Of a stretch of DNA of 64,000 bases, positions 12,001-22,399 are shown piece by piece. The notes beneath the pieces are model-generated. The model had not been told where the DNA came from and made no database searches. It saw only the letters and a program-made list of their open reading frames with translations. This DNA is from Isoetes taiwanensis (lineage: Eukaryota > Streptophyta > Lycopodiopsida > Isoetales > Isoetaceae): contig JAJEKV010000020.1 in NCBI GenBank assembly GCA_021234155.1, positions 1,661,275 through 1,725,274 on the forward strand, given 5' to 3'. Made by a program: the position numbers and the translations under genes. Positions within the stretch are counted from its first letter, which is position 1. Every line of letters begins with the position of its first letter.

Positions 12001-14968
12001 ATCCCTAATTCATCTCCAAAGACACGGGCCAATTTTCGAATTTTCGAGAAGGTCTAGGTCAAAGGGTTAGTGATAGAACGGCCGGGCAGCCCGCTGTAAA
12101 ACCGAGCCGCACCCTTCCCCAAGTCAAACGAGGCCGACCTTTGCGGGGATCCCTCACAAGAGGGGAGAGTCCCACCCCGTGAGGCTGGATCCAAAAGTTC
12201 CCGAGGCAGCCCTTCCCCGGCAAATAGCCCCGGGCTGCGACGCTTAATGACCACCCTCCCCGAGCCCGGTTCCCCTATCCGACCGCTGATCCTCCGCTCA
12301 GGGGCCCCTCTTCGAAGGTCCAAAAGATTCCGTGATCGGTCCGAGAACTTGTCAAACCGCTGGGCCCCCGATGTCTTTTGTAGAAACCGGGTGATTGTTT
12401 TGTCGCTCGCACCGGGATGTTCCTGGAATGGCAAATCGACCCGCCAAATCGTCCCGAATGGCGAAATTACCCTAGGGAGCAAGTTACACCCCGGCGGTTT
12501 TATGAAAGAAGGAAACACTCACGCCTCCACGACAAGATCCCGCATGCACATCCTAGGCCAATTGACTACGAAAGTGTGATGGAAGTGAGCTACTTTGGCG
12601 CTTCTTGAGTTCGGGTGGTCTTCGCCACTAACTTGGTCCCTGTGGCAATGTCGACGCTCGAGTCCATTGGCGAGAGCCAGATCGCGATTCCGAGAGGGAG
12701 GTCGCCCGGCCTGGCCCCGTGGCCTTGGGGAGAGGAAATTTGGGGCAAGCAGCCCCGAGGGATTTTAGGGTCCGGCTCCAAGGCCAACACCCCAACTCCA
12801 CTTCAAGACACGGCGCAAGGTCCCGCCTGAACTGACAATGAGAGGGCCTCCAAACGAAACCCGTGGGCTGCCGTGCTCTAGAAGGGTTTGCGCTTTGGGG
12901 CCGAGTCCCGTCCGCTGCACTTGGGACTGGCCGCCGAAGCAGCAGCCGAGAATACGGAGCAAGGGGAACTGACGGAGCGGGAGTTTGGGCCCGTCCTCCT
13001 CCCGATGGCAAGTAGAAGTCTGGGGCTTTTGCGCGGCAAGACATTCAGAATTCGCAATTAATGCATTGCACGAAAAATAAATTCGATTTTTTGCCACCGA
13101 TCCCTAATTCATCTCCAAAGACACGCCCAATTTTCGAATTTTCTGAGAAGGTCTAGGTCAAAGGGTTAGATAGAACGGCCGGGCAGCCCGCTGCGGTAGG
13201 CAACCGAGCCGCACCCTTCCCCAAGTCAAACGAGGCCAGACCTTTGCAGGGATCCCTCACAAGAGGGGAGAGTCCGACCCCGTGAGGCTGGATCCAAAAG
13301 TTCCCCAGGCAGCCCTTCCCGGGCAGCCCCCCTGGGTCGCACGCTTAATGACCACCCTCCCGAGCCCGGCTTCCCCTATCCGCCGCTGATCCTCCGCTCA
13401 GGCCCCTCTTCGAAGGTCCAAAAGATTCCGTGATCGGGTCCGGAGAACTTGTCAAACCACAAGGCCCCGATGTGGGCCTTGTAGAAACCGCACTGCTTTG
13501 TCGCTTAGGGCACCGGGAGGCTCCGAATGGCAAAACGACCCCGCCAAATCGTCCGAATGGCGAAATTACCCTAGGGAGCAAGTTACACCTACGGCGGTTT
13601 TAAAAGAAGGAAACACTCACGCCTCCACGACAAGATCCCGCATGCACATCCTAGGCCAATTGACTACGAGTGTGATGGAAGTGAGCTACTTTGGCGCTTC
13701 TTGAGTTCGTGTGGTCTTCCGCCACGGAACTTGGTCCCCGTGGCAATGTCGACGCTCGAGTCCATTGGCGAGCTGATCGCGCGATTCCTGAGAGGGGAGG
13801 TCGCCCGGCCCGTCCCCGTGGCCTTGGGGAGAGGGAAATTTGGGGCAAGCAGCCCCTGAGGGATTTTAGGGTCCGCGGCCTCAAGGCCAACACCCCAACT
13901 CCACTTCAAGACACGCTGGGCAAGGTCCCGCCCGACCGGACAAGGAGAGGGCCTCCAAAACGTAAAACCCCGTGGGGGTTGCCGTGCTCTAGAAGGGTTT
14001 ACGCTTTGGGGCCGAGTCCCGGTCCGCTGCACTTGGGACCCGGCCGAAGCGCCAGCCGGTGAATACGGAGCAAGGGGAACCGACGGAGCGGAGTTTGGCC
14101 TGTCCTCCTCCGATGTGGCAAGTAGAAGTCGGGGCTTTTGGTGCTGGCAAGACATTCGTAATTTCAATTAATGCATTGCACGAAAAATAAATTCCGATTT
14201 TTGCCAGCTGATCCCTAATTCATCTCCAGCACACGCCCAATTTTCGAATTTTCGAGAAGGTCTAGGTCAAAGGGTTAGCATTAGAACGGCGGGCAGCCCG
14301 CTGTGGCAACCGAGCCGCACCCTTCCCCAAGTCAAACGAGGCCAGGACCTTGCAGGGATCCCTCACAAGAGGGGAGAGTCCGGACCCCGTGAGGCGGATC
14401 CAAAAGTTCCCGAGGCAGCCCTTCCCTCGCGGCAGCCCCCTGGTCGCACGCTAATGACCACCCTCCCGAGCGCCCTTCCCTATCCGACCGCTGATCCTCC
14501 GCTCAGGGGCCCTCTTCGAAGGTCCCAAAGATTCCAGATCGGTCCGGAGAACTTGTCAAACCGGGCGCCCCGATGTCGGGCCTTGTAGAAACCGCGATTG
14601 TTTTGTCGTTCGCACCAGCGGATGTTCGGAATGGCAAATCGACCACCAAATCGTCCGGAATGGCAAAATTACCCTAGGGAGCAAGTTACACTGGCCGGGT
14701 TTTGCAAAAGAAGGAAACACTCCACGCCCCACGACAAGATCCCGCATGCACATCCTAGGCCAATTGACTACGAGTGTGATGGAAGTGAGCTACTTTGGCG
14801 CTTCTTGGAGTTCGGGTGGTCTTCTGGCCACGGAACTTGGTCCCCAGGGCAATGTCGATGTTCTAAGTCCATTGGCAGAGCCAGATCGCGATTCCGGAGA
14901 GGGGAGGTCGCCCGTCCGTCCCCAGGGCCTTGGGGAGAGGAAATTTGGGGCAAGCAGCCTCCGGAGGG
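1..14968. repeat. Tandem satellite array, about 1.1 kb monomer
   Basis: The same roughly 1.1 kb unit is repeated head to tail. The anchor cctaggccaattgac starts near 351, 1441, 2559, 3677, 4792, 5907, 7017, 8140, 9242, 10345, 11451, 12552, 13650 and 14754, giving spacings of 1090 to 1123 bp. The array enters from the left edge and stops inside a monomer near 14968. Conserved blocks such as ccctaattcatctcc and caccccaactccacttcaag occur in every unit. Many open frames occur because the unit is GC-rich, but their boundaries and frames change from monomer to monomer, so I see no conserved protein. I see no rRNA or 5S sequence. Function unknown; a heterochromatic satellite is the simplest reading. 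Confidence 0.95.
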
Positions 14969-15060
14969 CCTTCAGATCATGTTCATGCATGTATCAATGC
15001 TAGATCGTACCCAAGAGAAAATATAACAATGTACAAAACATAGGTTTATTGAACAAAAAA

Positions 15061-15680
15061 TCACTTGAACAATTCAGCATACTCCTCATGAGCTTGGCTT
15101 ATGGTTTCTATCGTGAAGTCCTCCACTTGTCCATCCCCTTTAAACCATAGCTCCATGTCAAGTATGTCTGGGGCCAGCCATGTCGACGCTTAGTATCATG
15201 TTAATGCCGCTTTTTCCCCGTGGTGCTTCCAAACCCCGACCATCTTTTCAAGAAGCACCCCTCATCATGCTAGGCAGCTCAACGGTTCCTAGCAATTTGG
15301 TCGCCTTCTCACCAATCACATACTTTTTAACACCTTCATCCGATGGATCGTTGTTTCATAGTCCTCATCTTCGAGTGGAGGAGGGGGTTCACGGAGGATT
15401 CCCTTCCTTCTCATGCCCTCGACGGCTCCTACACCAAGCTATAGATTAGAAAATAGATAAAATACAATAAAGTGTATAAACTACAGAGTGTAGCCTTACT
15501 TGTGAAGACAGGTTCCATATCTCTCTGCTCTTGAATCCTCATCTCCTCCTGAATCGGTTCAAGCGCCGCATACCTTCCATGGCCATGTATCCCAAAAGCA
15601 ATAAAGAAAAAACTCTCACAATAACTGCAATGAAAAACTAGGATCCGAGGATCGTTCAAAGCGAGTAGCGCAATACTCAA
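15061..15680 (-). pseudogene. Unidentified coding remnant with intron and poly(A) signal
   Basis: On the minus strand a coding-like tail (including LDMELWFKGDGQ and AHEEYAELFK) ends at a TGA at 15061-15063. AATAAA lies just downstream (15044-15049). Upstream, a donor-like CACAA|GTAAGG and an acceptor-like TCTATAG bracket an AT-rich stretch of about 60 bp near 15443-15504, which looks like an intron. The reading frame shifts at least twice in between, so it is decayed or mis-sequenced. It lies downstream of the CACTA transposase on the same strand, where CACTA elements often carry a second gene, but I cannot identify the product. Confidence 0.35.
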
Positions 15681-15734
15681 ATCATAAAAGAAATGGGAAA
15701 AATGAAAGCCGGCCGATGACTTTTGAAGGAACAG

Positions 15735-15832
15735 AGACGTCGTTTTGAAAAGTACAGATGTCGTTTAACGACGTTTAGACGTCGTTTAACGACGTCTATA
15801 ACGACATTTACGGCTATTGCGACGTCGTACGA
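15735..15832. repeat. Cluster of short palindromic ACGTCGTT repeats
   Basis: Several copies of gtcgtttaacgac-type motifs lie close together. The best, gacgtcgtttaacgacgtc at 15778-15796, has perfect 9-bp arms around one base. Others are at about 15735, 15758 and 15802. Subterminal repeats of this size are typical of CACTA elements, where they bind the regulatory protein, but no CACTA terminus is visible beside them, so this role is an inference. Confidence 0.6.
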
Positions 15833-15980
15833 AATTTGTTTTGTTTTCGTATGCTGAGATGCCATATATATTGCCCTATTAGTCCTCCGGCTTCTCCGCG
15901 CCCTCAGCCCCTCTGCCCCTCCTCAGCCCTCCGGCTTCCTCCTCCTCCTCCTTCGTCAATGCTCCTCACCTACATCCGCC

Positions 15981-16493
15981 ATGGCCGCTTCTCCCGATGC
16001 ATGCCCGCTTGATGTCATCGCTGTGAGGCCGCGGTGCAGCGCCGTTGGAGCACCTCGAATCGCCTCCAGTATGAGTGGCTAGAGACGAACCTAACCCAAG
16101 AAAGGCCGGAGTTCAAGCAAGCCATGACAAAGCTGCGTGATAGGGGGCAAGAAAGACCTCGCCGCGACATCGAGGCCGGAACCTTCCCTCAATACAGGGC
16201 TCGAAAGTGCCCGCCGAAATGCATGGTGAGCTCGTTGTGCTTGGCCGTATGCTAGAGGATAGGGGCCTTTGGGAAGGGAAACATTTGCTGAAGCCCTACT
16301 TTCAAAAGTTGCACCGCACCAACCAGGGGCATGCGAAGTGCTCGTACATGAATTCCTTGGGGAAACAGACACCACGCCGGAGGGCTTGGATTCCATGCTT
16401 CGGGAGGCTTGTTCTGACGGGGTGGAGGAAATCACCGTCGAGCACCTTCGAGCCTGCGAGTGGATCACACTGGATGCTGATATATACCGCTAG
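15981..16493 (+). pseudogene. Small gene-like relic of unknown function
   Basis: A TATA-like catatatatt near 15863 is followed by a C/T-rich leader and an ATG in good context (gccATGGCC, 15981). Coding-like sequence then runs through three frames: first frame from 15981, then QRRWSTSNRLQYEWLETNL near 16034, then HGELVVLGRMLEDRGLWEGK near 16218, then a charged C-terminal part ending ACEWITLDADIYR and a TAG at 16491-16493. Two or three frameshifts break it. No family is recognised. It lies in CACTA-associated debris on the opposite strand to the transposase, so it could be a captured host fragment. Confidence 0.35.
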
Positions 16494-17100
16494 ATGTGCA
16501 CTGGCATCCACTTTGTTTTGTGTATTTGAATTGTGTATGGGTTTTTTATATGAATTTTGTATTTTGAAGGGAATACATATATGATTTTTGTATATGAATC
16601 TTGCATTTTGAAGGGAATCTTCACATTTTATGATTAATTAAACATAAAGCGTGTACTCAACTGTATGTAGGACTGCCCTGATCGGCGCTTGCAAGCCATA
16701 GGTCTATACTAGGATGCCAATTAACTTGGCATAAATGTCTATGATAACTTCGAAGTTGCAATACTAATGTTGCCTAATATGGTTTGTAGTATACACAAAT
16801 TCGCATGCCAAAGTATTTTCTTATTCATATGTGGGAAGAAAATATAATCATAATAAAGTAATGAAGGTTCAATCGATGGTAGTCTTCTATCATGACAATA
16901 GTCTGCCCCCCCCCAACCTCCCTATTCGACCGCCATCTCTTCTTCACCTTCAAATATGCGGCGGGAGCGAGCCTTACATGGAACTACTTAACCACCACCG
17001 ATCTTGCAAAGGATCCGGAACTAAGGTGACCTACAAAACCTCTATTACATTAGTTCCTTTGTTAATGACATATATAAATTTTATTGCATCCAAGTAAACA
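16494..17100. other. AT-rich stretch without recognisable gene
   Basis: Low-complexity, AT-rich sequence with a short C-run near 16907-16915. Short open frames here have no recognisable motif. Probably the interior of a decayed transposon. Confidence 0.5.
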
Positions 17101-17400
17101 TACTTGTTCACATTGCTCAACCCTCACGAAAGTGTGTCTTGACCACGATCTACCGACGAGTTGAATCTAGTGAATACAGGCCACTCGTATCTTTGCGTAT
17201 CGTGGCATGAGCACCAAGACACACAAGATCAAACCATTCGCATCAAACAACATTGTTTTGAATGCACTACCGACATCAACCTCCATGATAGTCTTTATAG
17301 TACCAATCCATTCCAACATTGCCTCGATTGGGTTTGGTCTCAGACTACCACCGGGCAAACCGTACTAAACTTTGCTGATATACCACAATCATAAGTGCGT
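17100..17400 (-). pseudogene. DUF4216-like tail of a CACTA transposase region
   Basis: The minus strand encodes WIGTIKTIMEVDVGSAFKTM followed by LFDANGLILCVLVL, in the pattern of the DUF4216 domain that follows TNP2 transposases in plant CACTA elements: a YGxIxxIxElDY-like strand, then a VxLFxCDW-like strand. Some positions are shifted or changed. It lies downstream of the TNP2 fragments on the same strand, in the expected order. Assignment is by motif layout, so confidence is moderate. Confidence 0.45.
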
Positions 17401-17795
17401 TTGCCATGATCCACACTTTGTCGCCGAAAAGTGAGCACCGAAGACCATATTGATGCATATGAATTATACTACAAAGTAAAGGAACAAATGTTCAAAATAA
17501 CGAACGAAAACTCGTGGAATTATATGCTATTAAGTTGCACTTACAAATAGTGACACGCCTTTAGCATATGCAAATTCTTCGCTAGAAACATGTTCGCCAC
17601 GCTGCCTTGCCATCTCTAGTTGTTCGAGCAGCCATTTATTGTTTATCTCACTTGGCAGGACCCCTAGATGATCCGGAAGTGGTTGTTTATGCGATTCTTT
17701 TGTCGATAGCGTCTTCTCTCCTCATCTCTTTTATTTTTTCTTCCTCGTATTTTTTTATCCATTTCTCCATGGGAGTGGAGTTGTAGATGAGAAAC

Positions 17796-20238
17796 TTATT
17801 GACTTTTGCCTGTTCTTCTAGTGTGAACAATTTCTTCGTGGGTCTTCCTTCGAACTTCTCCAATTATAGTTGGAGTGTCTTCATCGGTCCATAATCGTGG
17901 AGCATTGGGGTGTAGATCGCCAAGAACTCCGGTGACATAGAATAATGACTCTCGTGCTAACCAACCCTCGCCATGCAACCCTCCTCGGCCTTGCCTTCGA
18001 CGCATTTAAGTCCTTGAGGACCTTCGAAAGCGCTCTATAAAAAAACATCCATCTAGGATTTGTTGTGCGCAAGCTCTACTTCATTCCACTAAATGCACTA
18101 GTAAGTGAGTTTGTATGTCCGAAAAACTTGTTGGGAATTCTTTCTCTAGCATACAACATGCCTCAACGACCTTAGTTCGCATGTCCGCAATTTCATTTGT
18201 CGGTATCTCCTTCCTTGTAATCCATCTAAATATCATTTAAGAAAGAAAAAAGTTGAGAGTTCAGCATCGAAAGTGTTTTCTAAAACCGCATTTAACCTGA
18301 AAACTCGATAGGAGACATATTGCACGTAGTGGACCGCCGGCCAGAGACGACCCTCGAGAACAATAGGCATAACAAACCGCAACATCTTATGCCAATCATG
18401 AGATTTCAACCCGCTTAACTCCCCTTCGTTAGAGAAACAATTACGCAATGAATGCATATATCCCCGCTTCGGAGTCTTTATTGCCTTGATCGCTTCTCGA
18501 ACGGGTTTCATACATTTTCTAGGCACGATCCAATCCACTTGTGGCCTTATTCCTTCTTCGACATTTAACCATGCTTTAGATTTTGATCCAGCTTCTTGTA
18601 GATCTTCTCGTCTTTGCATCTCGTGTCCTTACGTCCCGGTGACATGCCTCCAAATAGACGCCAAACGTTTTTAAAGATGTGCATGGGATCAAGAAGATGA
18701 TGGATCTTCAATTACGTCCAATAGGGTAGAAGGAAGAAGGATGCTTTCCACTTCATTCCCTTAACCTTATTTCCTTCAACAGCATCCCACATGTTACCCC
18801 AATCTCTCATTGTCAACCTTTTGGGAGGCTCTTGATTCGCAATGTTTTTCTCTTGGACCTACGATCGAAGTCGATTTTCCATTGGCGATATATCTCTTGA
18901 AGTTTGCATAGACATTTTTGTGCAATGCCGCTTGACCGGCGAGTTCAAGTGTTCAAACCCACACAAGTGACATGCCGCATATCCGACACTTGGAGTCCGA
19001 GAGTTCATACAAACCAGGCCAATCGCCGTTGTCCACATTAAGATTGCTCTCAAGGTAAATCTTCGCTCAAAGACGAAGTTCTCTTGAGACATCGTAAACT
19101 TCAATACCTTCACTCCACAATGTCAAAAGCTCATCAATAACTATTTTCAGATATGGATCTAGACTTTCCTCGCTTCTTCGATCCTCGAACTAATAGTACT
19201 ACCATTAAATGGCTAGTCTTCATGAGTAACCACTGGTAAATTATAGTTGATCAACACTCATCGCCAAGTTGACCACGCTGGGTTGATTGACGTCCATAAG
19301 GATTAACACCATCCGCTGCCAACCCTAATCCGAGATTTCGTGGCTCTCTTCCAAATTCGCCATGTTTCATCAATATGCTTCCATTGCTTGCAAATACTAA
19401 CCATGCGAGTACATTGTCACTCGACGCATTAGCGGCACACCAACCCATGAGCCGGCTAGAGATTCACATCGAAACAATAGCCTTATGCGAGGGATCAATG
19501 GAAAGTAGCGAACCACCTTCATCGGGACGGTCTTTCCCTTGGCATCTGCGTTGTACCTAGAGGCACCATATTTAGGGCATGTTTCTGTGTTCTTGTAGAT
19601 GTCATTCGGATAATATACCATGCAATCATTTGGACAAGCGTGAATCTTATGGTAGCCTAAACCCAAAGAGTCGCCCAATATATTTTTATTTCAAAGTCGA
19701 CTTTTGGGCATAGTGTTCCCTTGTGGGAGAGTTTTTTCTTGCAATAACCTGTATAAAATGTACCTTTTACGTATACATTCAACTACAAATTCAATAAGTC
19801 AAGTGATTGCAATTGTACTTACTCTAACAAAGCCGTAACACTGGCATTGCTCCATTTGAATTTGGCTTGAAGGTTTAATATCAATAAAGATGTCGTCAAT
19901 CTAGATATGCTTGCACCTGGATATAATGCTTTATGCGCCTCCTCCAATAAAACGTGATCTTCATGACCATCGTTAGGAGTATTTATATCGTCATCTAGGT
20001 CGTTGTCGAAGATTGGGCCAAATGCATCTAACATGTCGGCTATGGGTTCCTCAACTTCCATGAAGTCGTCCATAGGGGCATTGTCATCATCTTCATCATT
20101 GTACTCTTCATTATGTGTTGTGCCCATGTTTGTACCATACTGCTCAATGTATTCTAATTCTGCTATCCGCAATGACTTTTGATGTCGCCAATTCAGTACG
20201 CTTGGATGTGGTCTCATATCCACTTGCCTACCCTGCAC
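17796..20238 (-). pseudogene. CACTA (En/Spm) transposase TNP2-like, degraded
   Basis: Fragments of a TNP2-type DDE transposase lie in the correct order on the minus strand. An acidic N-terminal part (19822-20238) ends in WSNASVTALLE. After a 74-bp intron (19749-19822; GTAAGT donor, ATACAG acceptor) it continues as LLQEKTLPQGNTMPK, then GYHKIHACPNDC (about 19620). Next come FGREPRNLGLGLAADGVNP (about 19340), FTLRAILMWT (about 19050), GLKSHDWHKMLRF (about 18400) and a C-terminal piece with ESLFYVTGVLGDLHPNAPRL (about 17930). The family excises and inserts CACTA elements by cut and paste. At least four frame changes and stops make this copy inactive as read. Splicing across the intron restores the frame exactly, which supports the call. 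Confidence 0.85.
19749..19822 (-). other. Intron in the TNP2-like gene
   Basis: Donor TTAGA|GTAAGTAC and acceptor TTATACAG|GTTATTGC. Joining the two sides gives the continuous TNP2 string TALLELLQEKTLP without a stop. Confidence 0.7.
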
Positions 20239-20406
20239 GTCAGATTAAACGAAATATATGCGTGATTGATACATACATTGAGAGCCCGTGTTTGTTAAAT
20301 TTTAAGCATTTAATAACGAACGAAATATAAAATTTTATGTCATAATCAAAGCATATATTGAAGATATAATACACATTTATCTTCAATATGTGCAATTTCA
20401 TTCCAA

Positions 20407-20499
20407 GAGAAGAAGAATTCGAAGAATTCGAAAAAGAAGAAGAAGAAGAAGAAGAAGAAGAAGAAGAAGAAGAAGAATTCGAAAAAGAAGAAGAAAAAG
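20407..20499. repeat. (GAA)n microsatellite
   Basis: Imperfect run of gaa units interrupted by gaattc. It produces artificial Glu/Lys/Arg-rich or Ser/Phe-rich open frames on both strands that should not be read as genes. Confidence 0.95.
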
Positions 20500-20542
20500 G
20501 GTGCATTCCGACGAAAATTATATGAGTAATTTGAGTACATCA

Positions 20543-20875
20543 TCAAAGGACCTCCGGTATTGGTCTACCGTATTCATATTCAATGAACAATTCATCACCA
20601 ATACACAAAGTTTTTATAGCATAAACCATGATATATCTCCCGTCAATTTTACGGCTAAAAAAATCTTCTTGGTCTTTGTTTGCCTCGACAAATTCACAAT
20701 TGGTAGCTTCAGGATTCTCGATAGAGCTATTAATAAAAGCAGCAAGGTTTCCATGCAACTGAGGACGACCATCAATATCCACTGTTCGTCACAACTTGAC
20801 GAAGTAAACAAGGTCTTTAGTATGTTCAAACAAATGTTGCAACATGGTGAGCAAGGCAATGGATTTCTAGCCATA
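20543..20875 (-). pseudogene. SET-domain protein fragment
   Basis: The minus strand encodes GRPQLHGNLAAFINSS, then NPEATNCEFVEANKD, then YIMVYAIKTLCIGDELFIEY and a stop after PIPEVL. This is the C-terminal half of a SET domain. GNLAAFINSS matches the GNxARFxNHS cofactor-binding motif, TNCEF the PNC element, and GDELFIEYEYG the GEELxxDYG strand. SET domains transfer methyl groups to lysines, usually on histones. Here the critical N-H-S is N-S-S, as in several non-canonical plant SET proteins. Upstream in frame, LLTMLQHLFEHTKDL is separated from the SET part by one TGA. It lies just 5' of the CACTA transposase on the same strand, so it may be a captured fragment. I see no N-terminal SET half. 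Confidence 0.6.
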
Positions 20876-21292
20876 TAACTTAGGCCATCACAGATTCGGC
20901 CATACGGATTAAGCAGAAGGCAAAAAAATTACATTTTTTCCACATGCAACTTTTAAGTGCCAAAATCCAACTTAGCATCCAAAATCGACCACTAATTGGC
21001 ATCATCAGTGATCCAACCTTCTTTTTTAATCCATGTTGTGTTATATACAGGTCAAATCCATTGATATACAACCTCTCCTCTGAGGGAAAACTTTACAACT
21101 TTTCAAAAGCATATCTGTGTGATAGACTGCCGGTTCTAAACCATTTTGCACAATATGCACGAAAATCTAAACTTTTGCCTTAATATTTTGATGCTTAGTA
21201 AAATAAAATTATATGGACCTGTTGATATAATCAATCCACCATTAGAAATTTAACCTCTGGAAATTCGGTGCCACACCTAAACAACCTTTAGA

Positions 21293-22375
21293 ATTCTAGA
21301 ATGGGGCTCGCATGAAACCAACAAACCGCCCGGATAGATAGGCTTCTCATTCATCTCAACAGATTTTCTACAATGGTGGACAGTGGGTAGCCGCACACAT
21401 GCGAACTACCCAAGAAAAATAAAAGGAAATTCCAATTATATCATTTGGACCCCAAAAAATACAATGCTAATAGATGTGTGGCTGGTGTACCTACCGAAAG
21501 CTTATCACCGGGATTAAAAAACCCCGCCCTTTCGGGTTTTCGAGGAAAAACCCTAGTGATAAGCCTTCGGCAAGGGGCTTGGACAAATGTAAGGCATAGA
21601 AATCGCTCCCAAAAACCCACGCATGGAGAAGTCGAAACAGATGCCGCTCACCAACCTGTACCTTCACATCACCAACACAACAAAACGAAACAAAACAAAC
21701 CTCCCAAAGTGGAGGGGCTGATCACGCGTGCCACGCGACAAAAAACAAAAACCTCTGCAAATGGAGGGGCTGGTCACGCGTGCCAGGCGACAAATACAAT
21801 AAACAAAGAAGGGGGGGAGGGTGGGTTCAAAGAGAATAAGGTACTGCTGAGAGAAGAGGAAGCACCGATGAGATGTTGATGCAGAACCGCGCCTAAAAAA
21901 GCGAACTCCCAACCAGAAAGGGCATGCGCCGCATGCATGCATGCAAGACATGCATGCTCGCCCCATTCTAGAATGTCGATCCGATGTCTCGGATCGATGG
22001 GATTCTAGAATGGGGCTCGCATGAAACCAACAAACCGCCCGAATACCAGAGAACTTCCTTAACAAACTAGAATCGAGGACGAAGGTCACAAGATGAAGGC
22101 TAAAGAAGAGACAAGGCCGAGAAAGGACATGCCACAGCATGAAAGAAACGCCAAATTGGCCAAACCAAGCAGGAAGAAGCCCCTCCCCTGCCTGGAAACA
22201 ATTCAAAGAGAATAAGGTACTGATGAGAGAAGAGGAAGCGCTGATGAGAGGTTGATGCAGAACCGCGCCTAAAAAAGCGAACTCCCAACCAGAAAGGGCA
22301 TGCGCCGCATGCATGCATGCAAGACATGCATGCTCGCCCCATTCTAGAATGTTGATCCGATGTCTCGGATCGATG
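21293..22375. repeat. Nested direct duplications
   Basis: A block of about 170 bp beginning caaagagaataaggtactg occurs at about 21828-22000 and again at about 22203-22372, nearly identical. A second 40-bp block starting attctagaatggggctcgc occurs at 21293-21332 and 22002-22041. Inside, a 30-bp unit beginning ggaggggctg is tandemly repeated near 21713 and 21761. The one long open frame across this region (minus, 21664-22314) shows no family and reads the two duplicated copies in different frames, so I do not treat it as a gene. Confidence 0.85.
21494..21570. repeat. Hairpin repeat with CCCGCCCTTTCGGG core
   Basis: Outer arms ccgaaagcttatcac (21494-21508) and gtgataagccttcgg (21556-21570) pair, with one mismatch, around an inner core aaccccgccctttcgggttt that is itself flanked by A-runs. 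A related copy, with the core conserved and the arms decayed, lies at 58572-58648, so this is a dispersed family. Confidence 0.75.
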
Positions 22376-22399
22376 GGATCATCATAAACATAATAAAAT

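Noticed and set aside
1-14968. Dozens of open frames of 60-211 codons inside the satellite
   Set aside because: The same peptide strings recur each 1.1 kb but with different frame breaks in each monomer, on both strands. They follow from GC richness, not coding.
1-14968. Satellite as rDNA spacer or 5S array
   Set aside because: No 5S, 18S or 25S conserved sequence is recognisable in any monomer.
16831-17097. Plus-strand ORF at 16.8 kb
   Set aside because: It passes through a C-run and has no motif. It is probably chance within transposon debris.
20346-20878. Arg/Lys-rich and Phe/Ser-rich proteins around 20.4 kb
   Set aside because: Produced by the (GAA)n microsatellite.
21664-22314. 216-codon minus-strand ORF
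   Set aside because: It crosses two copies of a duplicated block in different frames and has no motif. Chance opening is more likely.
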